9,732 nucleotides of DNA from assembly GCA_002305995.1 (NCBI GenBank), contig DBRN01000010.1, positions 18,238 through 27,969 of the forward strand, read 5' to 3'. Of this stretch, positions 1-5,890 are shown in pieces. The DNA comes from Atopobiaceae bacterium UBA1367. GTDB taxonomy: Bacteria; Actinomycetota; Coriobacteriia; Coriobacteriales; Atopobiaceae. The notes beneath the pieces are model-generated. The model had not been told where the DNA came from. It saw only the letters and a program-made list of their open reading frames with translations, and ran no database searches. The position numbers were made by a program, and so were the translations under genes. Each line of letters starts with the position of its first letter. Within the stretch, counting starts at the first letter, position 1.

Positions 1-15
1 GAAAGTCCCCGTCCC

Positions 16-64
16 CGCCGTGCTGGTGCCCGCCGTGCTGGTGCCCTCCCCGCTGTGCTGCCCC
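16..64. repeat. Short GC-rich tandem repeat, 15-bp unit
   Basis: The 15-mer CGCCGTGCTGGTGCC occurs at 16-30 and again, identical, at 31-45. A degenerate third copy (CTCCCCGCTGTGCTGC...) runs to about 64. It lies upstream of the hemolysin III-type gene and carries no convincing reading frame. It may be the end of a larger repeat cut by the window edge. I see no function. Confidence 0.6.
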
Positions 65-145
65 CGCGTTGTGGCAATTGTAAGGGAAACCGACTCGACA
101 CGAGGTCGTCACGTCCGTCCCCTACCATGGTGGTCAGTCGCATAC

Positions 146-152
146 GAGGAGG
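146..152 (+). promoter_or_regulatory. Shine-Dalgarno site of the hemolysin III-type gene
   Basis: GAGGAGG lies 6 nt before the ATG at 159. A second ATG follows directly at 162. The strong site fixes the start here and excludes the overlapping frames that run through this stretch. Confidence 0.75.
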
Positions 153-158
153 TACGCT

Positions 159-821
159 ATGATGGCCAACACCGACCCGACAACGACGGCGCCCCGCTAC
201 AGCCTGGGCGAGGAGATCGGCAATGCCGTCTCCCACGGCGTGGGAGCCCTGCTCTCCATCGCCGCGCTGGTGCTTCTGTGCATCATGGCAGTCTCCCATG
301 GCGGGGAGATGCGTCTCGTCGCGGCCATCGCCATGGGCACGACGCTCACCCTCGAGTTCCTCTTCTCCACGCTCTACCACGCCCTCGTGCCCGAGCGCGC
401 GAAGGGCGTGCTCAGGGTCTTTGACCACTGTGCCATCTACCTGCTCATCGCGGGAAGCTATGCGCCCTTTGCCCTGATCACGCTCGCAGACGAGGGCGGG
501 CCCCTGCTCCTTGCGATCGAGTGTGCCATCGCGCTTGCGGGCATCGTGGCCGAGGTCCTGCTGCGCGAGCGCCAGCCCGCCTGGCTCTCGGTGGTCATCT
601 ACGTGGCCATGGGATGGGGCGTGGCGTTCAAGCTCCCCGCACTCGTCGCGGCGCTGCCGACGGGCGCCTTCTGGCTGCTGCTTGCGGGAGGTCTCTGCTA
701 CACCGTGGGCACCGCCTTCTACCTGGCAAAGCGGGTGCCATGGATGCACCTGGTCTGGCATCTCTTCGTGCTTGCAGGCGCCGTGTGCGTCACGCTCTCC
801 GCGCTGCTGTACGTGGTCTAG
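159..821 (+). CDS. trhA: Hemolysin III / TrhA family (PAQR-type) membrane protein
   Basis: This 220-residue protein has the normal length and layout of bacterial hemolysin III (HlyIII/TrhA) proteins, the prokaryotic branch of the PAQR superfamily. It is almost entirely hydrophobic, with about seven membrane helices, roughly at residues 27-47, 53-73, 88-108, 114-134, 142-162, 168-190 and 197-219. The family's polar signature is complete: the N-terminal E18-E19...N22...S25-H26; S70-x3-H74 (STLYH) at the end of helix 2; F88-D89-H90 in helix 3; and H197-x3-H201 before the last helix. In PAQR proteins these Ser, His and Asp residues bind a metal and are thought to form a hydrolase-like centre. Reported roles include membrane-energy or lipid homeostasis; haemolytic activity is not assured. 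The start at 159 has a strong Shine-Dalgarno site. The gene stands alone and converges on the minus-strand operon. Family certain, exact role unknown. Confidence 0.93.
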   Translation: MMANTDPTTTAPRYSLGEEIGNAVSHGVGALLSIAALVLLCIMAVSHGGEMRLVAAIAMGTTLTLEFLFSTLYHALVPERAKGVLRVFDHCAIYLLIAGSYAPFALITLADEGGPLLLAIECAIALAGIVAEVLLRERQPAWLSVVIYVAMGWGVAFKLPALVAALPTGAFWLLLAGGLCYTVGTAFYLAKRVPWMHLVWHLFVLAGAVCVTLSALLYVV

Positions 822-832
822 GTCTGGGTCTG

Positions 833-857
833 GCGCGGGACGGCGCGTCCGCCGCGC
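833..857. terminator. GC-rich hairpin just after the hemolysin III-type gene
   Basis: GGACG-GCG-CGTCC at 838-850 is a perfect 5-bp stem with a 3-nt loop. It is extended by GCGCG (833-837) pairing with CGCGC (853-857) across a 2-nt bulge. It begins 12 nt after the stop codon, where a terminator would be expected, but no T-run follows. It may be a weak or factor-assisted terminator, or a 3'-end protecting hairpin. Confidence 0.35.
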
Positions 858-902
858 GGGAAGCGGGAGACTTGGCCCGTGGAGAGGTGCAGCACGAGCG
901 CC

Positions 903-1341
903 GGGAAGGAGAATCCCGACCTGTGCGGTGTGCCGGACTCCTCCGGAAAGGAAATCCGCAAGTTGTGCGTGATCGGGCCAGGTGGTGGAAAGGAAATCCG
1001 GGAGTTGTGCGCTGCCCGCCCCTGCGCCGGAAAGGAAATCCGGGAGTTGTGCGGAGTCGGGGCCAGCAGCGGAAAGGTTTTTCTCGACTTCTGACCCCAA
1101 TCGAAGCGCACAACTCGGGCTTTTCCTTTCCAGGGTCCGGCACTGTTGCGCACAACTCCCGGTTTTCCTTTCCGGCTAGGAGGGCCGTCTCTCACAACTT
1201 CAGGTTTTCCTTTCCAGCAGGAGCAGCCACCCCGCACAACTCGGGCTTTTCCTTTCCGGCACAGGGGCGGGCAGCGCACAACTTCAGGTTTTCCTTTCCG
1301 CCACGGTACCGCGCACCACACAACTCGGCATTTCCCTTTCC
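903..1341. repeat. Dyad-symmetric array of eleven 25-bp cores at exact 42-bp pitch
   Basis: The core is GGAAAGGAAA-N6-AGTTGTGCG, 25 bp. Plus-strand copies start at 903 (degenerate), 945, 987, 1029 and 1071 (decayed on its right side). Reversed copies end at 1131, 1173, 1215, 1257, 1299 and 1341. Neighbours in each arm are 42 bp apart and all spacers are 17 bp. The arms meet across 11 bp (1096-1106). The first five mirrored pairs share one centre at about 1101. The outermost left copy, expected near 861, is barely recognisable. The two outer blocks are nearly invariant; the N6 middle and the spacers vary. A single-stranded copy could fold into a ladder of paired 25-mers and open 17-nt loops; the copies at 1029 and 1149 pair at 24 of 25 positions. 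Frames through it repeat every 14 codons, so they are not genes. It sits between two converging 3' ends. The function is unknown. Confidence 0.92.
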
Positions 1342-1379
1342 ACCACCGGCCCCAGCCCAGCGCTCCCCTAGATGATGCC

Positions 1380-1406
1380 CCCACAAGCCGGCGTTTCCCG
1401 CTTTGC
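1380..1406. repeat. Possible decayed, out-of-register array unit
   Basis: CCACAAGCCGGCG followed by TTTCCCGCTTTGCC resembles the reversed core (CACAAC...TTTTCCTTTCC) but lies about 23 bp off the 42-bp register. It directly precedes the stop codon of the U32-family gene. It may be a relic showing that the array once extended further. The match is weak. Confidence 0.25.
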
Positions 1407-1415
1407 CACGCATCC

Positions 1416-3038
1416 CTACGACCCCTCGAGCTCCCGGTGGCAAGCCGGCGCATGCTCGTAGGGCACATGCAGGCCGCCGGTGAGGAAGCGGAGGGCGGCT
1501 TGGGCAGAGGGCTCGGTGGAGGAGGAACATCGCCAGTGACGCACGAGGGTCTCCGGTGGGCGGCGGTACCTGAGGACGCGAGCCTCTCCATCCGGACCCC
1601 ATACCATCCGCGGCGGGTTCAGGGAGGCTGTGGTGAAGCGGACAACCTCGTCGGGGTCGTCGAGGCGCGCGAGCAGCGTCCCCAGGGACAGCGCAACGCC
1701 CAACTCCTGCTCACGGCGCACCTGCGCCAGCGCAACGAGCGTCCCGAGGTCGTTCACGCACAGGCGCGTGCCCTGTGGACAGCGCTCGGCAAGCACGGGC
1801 AGCAGGGCCTCAAGCTCCGCAAGGTCACCGTCGGCGAGGGGCGGGACGAGAAGGGTGATGCCAGCGTGGCTGCCCGACAGCCTCCCCTGGCAGAGGGAGG
1901 CGAGTGCCTCCCGAAAGGGGCCGAGGGCGCTCTCGCTGCCAAGATACGTGCGATCCTGTCGGCTCGCCGGCCCGACAAGCCCCTCGATGGCGGAGCGGTC
2001 CTGTATGGCAGAACCGAAGTAGCAGGAGCATTCCTCGCCAAAGGTCGATCGGTACAGGGCCACCCGCTCCTCGTCGGTGCCCTGGGCCTCGGCCTCCCGC
2101 AGGAAGCGCAGCGCACGCAGGCGCTCGTCCAGAGGCTGCCCGCGGCCGCCCAGCTTGGCAAAGCCCACGCCCACCGACTCGTAGTGCCGCAGGTGGCAGG
2201 CGGCACAGGGGTGAGGCCACAGGTGGGCGCGGCCCGTGCGCAGGCAGGCATGCGTCTGGTAGGTGGTGTCAAAGGTGAAGATGGGAGGCGCGTCGTCAGG
2301 CTCCGGCCAAGGGGCCGCATCACCCGACCCCAGCCGGCGGGGCGCCCCGCCGGCTTCCGGGACCCTCTCTTCCGGGACCCTCCCCGACGTGCCACCACCG
2401 CCTGCTGCCTCGCGCTGCCGCACGGCACCGGGCCCTTCGCCCTCCCCGCGCGGGAGATAGGAGACACCGTGGCGGTGCCGGCAGTAGCCATCCACCCATG
2501 GGCACTTGTCGAAGAAGGCCATCACCTCGGCCTCCATGCCAGGCACGGCACCGAGAAGCGCACCCGCCTCGTCGTGGCCCATGAAGCGCGGCAGCACCAC
2601 GCGCGACACGCCCAGCTCGCGATAGGCCCTCAGCGTCGGCGCGTTCTGGGCCACCGCCAGGAGCGAGAGGCAGCGCACAAGCCCCGTGGCGTCGCGCAGG
2701 CGCCACAGCAGCCCCAGGTCGCTCACGATGACCCCCGTGCCCCCCATGCCCTCGAAGGCGGAGCACAGGCTCACGAGACGATTCAGCTGGGGCTCGGTGT
2801 AGCGGGCGTTCAGCGCCAGGTACAGGGGGACGCCATGCTCGCCGGCTAGGCGTGCCGCATGCCCCAGCTCGCCCATCGATGACAGGTTGGCCGCCCCCTG
2901 TCGACGGCTCGCGCTGTCGTGGTCACCGTAGCGCTCGACCCACCAGGCATCCTGATAGCCGCAGTACAGCTCGTCGGCACCGGCCGCGACGAGGGGGCCC
3001 ACCTCCGCAGGCGCATTCACGGGCACGACGTACCTCAT
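1416..3038 (-). CDS. U32-family (UbiU/YegQ-like) Fe-S protein, two-domain, RiPP-operon member
   Basis: This 540-residue protein is the last gene of the minus-strand operon. Its N-terminal part (MRYVVPVNAPAEVGPLVAAGADELYCGY, about residues 1-28) is the classic opening of the U32 'peptidase' family, with the conserved GADELYCG turn. The cysteines C179-x6-C186 and C278-x2-C281, plus C265, are the likely 4Fe-4S ligands. Characterised relatives (UbiU/UbiV, TrhP, RlhA) are oxygen-independent hydroxylation factors for ubiquinone, tRNA or rRNA, so the peptidase label is probably misleading. Residues about 196-250 are a Gly/Pro/Arg/Glu-rich, probably disordered insert between the two Cys pairs. Residues about 390-535 look like a second U32-like segment (VPPLADGDLAEL..., LCVNDLGTL...). 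The start overlaps the upstream stop as ATGA, and GGAG at 3047-3050 sits 8 nt upstream. By context it may tailor the Cys-rich peptide or make a cofactor; this is inference. Confidence 0.8.
   Translation of the reverse strand: MRYVVPVNAPAEVGPLVAAGADELYCGYQDAWWVERYGDHDSASRRQGAANLSSMGELGHAARLAGEHGVPLYLALNARYTEPQLNRLVSLCSAFEGMGGTGVIVSDLGLLWRLRDATGLVRCLSLLAVAQNAPTLRAYRELGVSRVVLPRFMGHDEAGALLGAVPGMEAEVMAFFDKCPWVDGYCRHRHGVSYLPRGEGEGPGAVRQREAAGGGGTSGRVPEERVPEAGGAPRRLGSGDAAPWPEPDDAPPIFTFDTTYQTHACLRTGRAHLWPHPCAACHLRHYESVGVGFAKLGGRGQPLDERLRALRFLREAEAQGTDEERVALYRSTFGEECSCYFGSAIQDRSAIEGLVGPASRQDRTYLGSESALGPFREALASLCQGRLSGSHAGITLLVPPLADGDLAELEALLPVLAERCPQGTRLCVNDLGTLVALAQVRREQELGVALSLGTLLARLDDPDEVVRFTTASLNPPRMVWGPDGEARVLRYRRPPETLVRHWRCSSSTEPSAQAALRFLTGGLHVPYEHAPACHRELEGS
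2354..2383. repeat. 15-bp direct duplication in the U32 linker
   Basis: CTTCCGGGACCCTC followed by T or C occurs twice back to back, at 2354-2368 and 2369-2383. It adds a repeated R-V-P-E-E pentapeptide inside the disordered insert of the U32-family protein. It stays in frame, so it only changes linker length. This is consistent with the insert evolving by slippage. Confidence 0.6.
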
Positions 3039-4423
3039 GCGCTCATCTCCATGAACAGGGCGAACGAGCGCTCGTTTGCCTCGTCGAGCGCATCCCGCAA
3101 GGTGGCGAGGCGCGTGCCGTCACCCGTCAGGAACGCCTCTGCCACCGCATAAGGCTCGGCGATGGCCGCCTGCGTCCACATGCGCGTGAGATCGCCCGTC
3201 TTGGCAGAGAAGCGCCGGCAGAAGGCCTCGGCCTGCGCGTCCATGGACTGGAAGCCCGTCGCGTCGATGCTGCCATGCGCAAGCGCGCAGCCGGGAAAGA
3301 CGATGAGGCGGCTGAGGGCGGCGCGATGGCTGTAGATGCCCAGGCGACGCAGCCCCTCGACCTCGGCCCGCGCCCCCCGCACCGTCTGCCCGGCATGCCA
3401 CAGGATGTATCCGGGCTGCACGGTGATGCCAGCCGTTCGGAACGCCTCAAGGACCTGCGGGAGGGCCGAGACGTCGTAGGGCTTTTTCCAGCGCTCGAGC
3501 GTCGCCGGGTCGAGCGACTCCACGCCAAAAAACACCCGCGTGAGCCCTGCCTCGCGAAGACGGGCGAGGCGCTCCGCGAGCGCCGGCTGGCCGATGAGCG
3601 ACACGAGGCGCATCTCGCAGGCGAAGGCCACCCGCAGGCGCCGGCGCCCCAGCTCGTCGGCAAGCCCCTCCAGGCGGAACAGCGGGCCGAAGTCGTCGTC
3701 GACGAAGTTGAAGATGGGCGGAAGCCCGGCAGCGGCGAGCCGCTCGGCCACCTGCTGCATCTCGTCTACGACCAGGCGCAGGTCGCGCGGCTGCCAGCGT
3801 CGCAGCTGTGTCGGCAGCAGCGGCGTCGCGCAGAACGTGCACGCGCCGGGGCAGCCGCGGGACGCCTGCACGTTCACCGCGCAGCCCAGGGCCGCATAGC
3901 GCTCGGGGTAGGGCCTGTGGGGAATCGCCCAGTCGTCGGGCGAGACGAAGGGCGGCGCCTCCGCGCCGGTGGCGCCGGTGGCCCGCGCGAGCGCCAGAAG
4001 CTGCGCCTCCCCCTCGCCGCGCTGGAGGACGACACCCCGGGGCAGCACGCGCGCGGCCTCCTCGGGCGCGCCGGTCACGTACACGCCGCCGGCCATGAAG
4101 GTGGCCTGGGGCCACCATCGCCCAAGGCGGCTCATGATGCGCCGCGCGTCGGGCACGTCGGCCGACGTCATCAGCGACAGGCCGACAAGCGCGGGCGCCC
4201 TGCCTGGGGGATAGGCCTTCCTCAGGTCGTCGAAGAGTCCGCCGGTGAACTCGTCCGCGATGCCCGACCTCCACTCGGCCTGATACAGCCGCCGATCGTA
4301 CACGCGCACGTCGCCCACGCCGTAGGCACGTAGATAGCCCGCCAGCCGCTCGATGCCCAAGGGCTCGGCAAACTCGGGCTCGTCTCCCTCGCACAGGGGA
4401 CGTATGAGCAGGACTGAGGGCAT
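3035..4423 (-). CDS. B12-binding-domain-type radical SAM enzyme
   Basis: This 462-residue protein has an N-terminal cobalamin-binding-type Rossmann domain (about residues 1-150, with VGLSLMTSADV and AGGVYVTGAPEEA). A radical SAM barrel follows, with the Fe-S/SAM motif C191-x3-C195-x2-C198 (GCPGACTFC). Later barrel elements are FNFVDDDF (about 238-245) and FFGVESLDPATLERWKK (298-314). Such enzymes methylate unactivated carbons or do other radical chemistry. The domain's usual D-x-H-x-x-G base motif is missing: D43-R-R-L-Y stands near its place, so B12 may bind base-off without the His, or not at all. I start at 4423 because GAGGGAGGG lies just upstream. The frame stays open to 4549, but that extension encodes a tandem repeat and lacks this site. 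The gene overlaps the U32 gene by 4 nt, so the two are probably translationally coupled and may act as a pair. Its substrate is unknown. Confidence 0.87.
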   Translation of the reverse strand: MPSVLLIRPLCEGDEPEFAEPLGIERLAGYLRAYGVGDVRVYDRRLYQAEWRSGIADEFTGGLFDDLRKAYPPGRAPALVGLSLMTSADVPDARRIMSRLGRWWPQATFMAGGVYVTGAPEEAARVLPRGVVLQRGEGEAQLLALARATGATGAEAPPFVSPDDWAIPHRPYPERYAALGCAVNVQASRGCPGACTFCATPLLPTQLRRWQPRDLRLVVDEMQQVAERLAAAGLPPIFNFVDDDFGPLFRLEGLADELGRRRLRVAFACEMRLVSLIGQPALAERLARLREAGLTRVFFGVESLDPATLERWKKPYDVSALPQVLEAFRTAGITVQPGYILWHAGQTVRGARAEVEGLRRLGIYSHRAALSRLIVFPGCALAHGSIDATGFQSMDAQAEAFCRRFSAKTGDLTRMWTQAAIAEPYAVAEAFLTGDGTRLATLRDALDEANERSFALFMEMSA

Positions 4424-4424
4424 G

Positions 4425-4433
4425 CCCTCCCTC
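4425..4433 (-). promoter_or_regulatory. Shine-Dalgarno site that sets the start of the B12-type radical SAM gene
   Basis: On the minus strand GAGGGAGGG ends one base before the ATG at 4423. The alternative ATG at 4435 has no purine-rich site in front of it. This supports the shorter protein beginning MPSVLLIRP. Confidence 0.6.
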
Positions 4434-4444
4434 ATCTCGATCAG

Positions 4445-4535
4445 CCCGAGGCCTCCTGTCGGCCCAGGGTCCCCCTCCGGCCCGAGGCCTCCATCGGCCC
4501 AGGGTCCCCCTCCGGCCCGAGGCTTCCTCCCCTGG
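4445..4535. repeat. 35/36-bp tandem repeat, about 2.5 copies, in an intra-operon gap
   Basis: The unit CCCGAGGCCTCC...CGGCCCAGGG...CCCTCCGG occupies 4445-4480 (36 bp) and 4481-4515 (35 bp). A partial copy covers 4516-4535. The two full copies differ only by a TGT-to-AT change in the middle. The repeat fills most of the 149-bp gap between the lipoprotein and B12-type radical SAM genes, the only long gap in the operon. The 35/36 mismatch breaks the frame, which argues that it is non-coding. Confidence 0.75.
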
Positions 4536-4556
4536 CCTAGGCGCCGCACGCGACGG

Positions 4557-4571
4557 ACGGCGCGCCGCCGT
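4557..4571. terminator. Small hairpin right after the lipoprotein stop
   Basis: ACGGCG-CGC-CGCCGT is a perfect 6-bp stem with a 3-nt loop. It begins one base beyond the lipoprotein stop codon in the direction of transcription. There is no T-run on the minus strand. Rather than ending transcription, it could reduce read-through or protect the upstream mRNA, lowering expression of the two downstream enzymes relative to the peptide and lipoprotein. Confidence 0.35.
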
Positions 4572-4572
4572 G

Positions 4573-5430
4573 CTAGCCGGCACTCGCATCCGAGCTGGCG
4601 CCGGAGCCCTGCTCCTCCCGCAGGCCCAGTTGCGTGCCCACGGCATCCAGATAGGCGCGCAGCTGCGCACCGTCAGGGTCGTCGGGCATCAGGTTCTCGA
4701 ACTCGTCCAGCTCGGCAGCGAGGCTGTCGTACGCGTCACGCACAGACGCGTCCGATCCCTGCTCGTCTCCCACCGCCAGCTCCGTCTCCATGCGGTTCCA
4801 TGTGCTGTTGTAGCCAAAGAGGCTCTTCATGGAGTCCTCGAGCCCGTAGTGCTGCCAGTACGAGTCGAAGTCGGAGGTATAGTCATCCGCGGCCTTTAGC
4901 ACCTCGCAGAGCGCGTCCTCGATGTCGGCCTCGCCGAACCCGCATGCCGTTGCCGCGGCCTGCGCGTTCAGCAGGCAGCCCGCGTCGTCGGGGAAGAGGT
5001 AGACGCACGTGAGCGCCTGGAGCAGCGCGTCCTCGTTCTCGCTCAGCTGCAGCTGGGCGAGGGTCAGGTTCACGTTGGCGCCGCAGTGCAGGGAATAGTC
5101 GGCCAGAACGTCCTTGTACAGCTCGGCGGCCGCCTCGTAGTCCCCTTCGCGATACAGGTGGTTGGCCTCCGAGAACGTGTCGGCCACGGAGTCGACCAGC
5201 TCGCCCTCCTCGGTGTCGTCATCGCCGCTGGTGAGCTCCTCGCCCTGCTCGATGGCGTTGGCCACGATCTCATCCAGATCCTCGGCGGCACGCGCCTCGT
5301 GGCCCGTGAAGGGCTTCTCGGACATGGCCTGCTGAGCGCCACCCCCTACGCCCAAACCGCCACAGGCGGAGAGGACGACCGAGAAGGCGATCGCCAGGAT
5401 GGTGGGGCACGCACAGGTACGGACTCTCAT
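4573..5430 (-). CDS. Exported lipoprotein with TPR-like helices and five cysteines
   Basis: This 285-residue protein starts with a lipoprotein signal: basic n-region (M-R-V-R), hydrophobic stretch about residues 10-20, and lipobox L20-S21-A22-C23 followed by GG. After a Gly-rich tether and an acidic stretch (about 68-80), residues about 82-180 look like TPR-type helical pairs (for example FSEANHLYREGDYEAAAELY then LADYSLHCGANVNLTLAQLQ). The tail is acidic and Ser/Gly-rich. Five cysteines beyond the lipid-bearing one (C116, C142, C152, C163, C175) all fall in the helical part, unusual for a TPR scaffold, and might form disulfides or touch the Cys-rich peptide. The start at 5430 is chosen over 5475 because the signal peptide begins there and GAGGGGG precedes it. 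The gene follows the peptide gene by 10 nt. It may anchor or receive the mature peptide; this is inference. Confidence 0.82.
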   Translation of the reverse strand: MRVRTCACPTILAIAFSVVLSACGGLGVGGGAQQAMSEKPFTGHEARAAEDLDEIVANAIEQGEELTSGDDDTEEGELVDSVADTFSEANHLYREGDYEAAAELYKDVLADYSLHCGANVNLTLAQLQLSENEDALLQALTCVYLFPDDAGCLLNAQAAATACGFGEADIEDALCEVLKAADDYTSDFDSYWQHYGLEDSMKSLFGYNSTWNRMETELAVGDEQGSDASVRDAYDSLAAELDEFENLMPDDPDGAQLRAYLDAVGTQLGLREEQGSGASSDASAG

Positions 5431-5435
5431 CTGAA

Positions 5436-5442
5436 CCCCCTC
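5436..5442 (-). promoter_or_regulatory. Shine-Dalgarno site of the lipoprotein, overlapping the peptide stop
   Basis: Minus-strand GAGGGGG lies 5 nt before the ATG at 5430 and shares bases with the stop codon (5441-5443) of the Cys-rich peptide gene. A ribosome finishing the peptide would clear or reload on this site, so the two proteins are probably made together. Confidence 0.65.
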
Positions 5443-5890
5443 AATGCACGGGCACGCAGGCGCAGGGGCTGCCACAGCTCACCCATCCGCCTCCCGAGCT
5501 GCTCGTATACCCCACGCAGCTGCAGCTGCTGTAGCCGTCGCAGCTGCACACGCTCTCGCAGGTGCAGACGTTGTCACACGTGCACACGTCCACGCAGCTG
5601 CAGACGCTCTCGCAGGTGCAGACGCTCACGCACGTGCACACGCTCTCGCAGGTGCACACCGTATGGGGAACCGCCACGGTGTCGCAGCTGCAGTACTCGC
5701 CCATCACGCCCGTCACGTGGCCCGAGAACTCGCCCGCGTCGGCGTCGTACTCATCCACGAAGTACGTCTTCATGCTGGGCTTGAACACGCTGTTCCCGTC
5801 AACGATGATCTCTATCTGCGGCTTGGGCAGCGCGGCATCGTCGGGCGTGTCCGCCGAGCGGTCGTCATAGCCAGTCGTCTCATCAAGCAT
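5441..5890 (-). CDS. Cys-rich repeat RiPP precursor peptide (21 Cys, V-C-[ST]-C-x-x hexads)
   Basis: This 149-residue peptide has two halves. Residues 1-66 hold no cysteine, are acidic, and include a conserved-looking strand segment (P24-QIEIIVDGNSVF...) suitable as a leader recognised by a PqqD-like domain. Residues 67-149 hold all 21 cysteines: a C-x-C pair at 67/69, seven perfect V-C-[ST]-C-x-x hexads at 78-119, another C-x-C at 123/125, a Ser/Gly stretch, and a last cluster C139, C143, C145. There is no signal peptide or transmembrane helix. It lies directly behind a radical SAM/SPASM gene, overlapping it by 8 nt, with its own Shine-Dalgarno site. Known families of similar logic are SCIFF/ranthipeptides, CXXX-repeat and Cys-every-fifth peptides, but this C-x-C six-residue spacing is different. 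Likely products have multiple thioethers. A metal-binding or metallothionein-like role is the main alternative. Confidence 0.88.
   Translation of the reverse strand: MLDETTGYDDRSADTPDDAALPKPQIEIIVDGNSVFKPSMKTYFVDEYDADAGEFSGHVTGVMGEYCSCDTVAVPHTVCTCESVCTCVSVCTCESVCSCVDVCTCDNVCTCESVCSCDGYSSCSCVGYTSSSGGGWVSCGSPCACVPVH
5534..5659 (-). repeat. 18-bp tandem repeat encoding seven Cys-x-Cys hexads
   Basis: Seven in-frame 18-bp units encode V-C-T-C-E-S, V-C-T-C-V-S, V-C-T-C-E-S, V-C-S-C-V-D, V-C-T-C-D-N, V-C-T-C-E-S and V-C-S-C-D-G. Val, both Cys and the Thr/Ser between them never change; only the last two residues vary. The units are near-identical in DNA as well, so copy number can change by slippage or unequal exchange without losing the frame. 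Confidence 0.93.

Noticed and set aside
903..1341. CRISPR array (25-bp repeats with 17-bp spacers)
   Set aside because: The repeats invert at the centre, the middle of each repeat varies, spacers are too short and GC-rich, one spacer recurs in inverted form, and no cas gene or leader is present.
521..1375. Long plus-strand open frame through the hemolysin III-type gene and the array, giving a Lys/Asn/Val-rich repeat protein
   Set aside because: It is out of frame with the real gene, and the repeat peptides simply reflect the 42-bp DNA period (14 codons). There is no ribosome site and similar frames exist on both strands.
1416..3038. Secreted collagenase-type peptidase that cleaves the leader peptide
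   Set aside because: U32 annotation as peptidase is historical. The protein has no signal peptide, and its cysteines match Fe-S members that act in oxygen-independent hydroxylation. A processing role cannot be excluded but is not supported by the sequence.
1146..4333. Long plus-strand frames (1146-2849 and 2852-4333) opposite the U32 and B12-type radical SAM genes
   Set aside because: They are antisense shadows from high GC at third positions. The minus-strand frames carry clear family motifs; these give Arg/Ala/Gly/His-rich sequence with none.
4424..4549. N-terminal extension of the B12-type radical SAM protein from 4549
   Set aside because: It would encode the Gly/Pro-rich tandem repeat before the Rossmann domain, and the two repeat copies differ by one base in length. 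A ribosome site lies directly before 4423.
5534..5659. 18-bp repeats as a purely non-coding minisatellite
   Set aside because: Frame, Cys placement and the Val/Thr/Ser pattern are kept in all units, and variation is confined to the last two codons of each hexad, as expected for a selected peptide.
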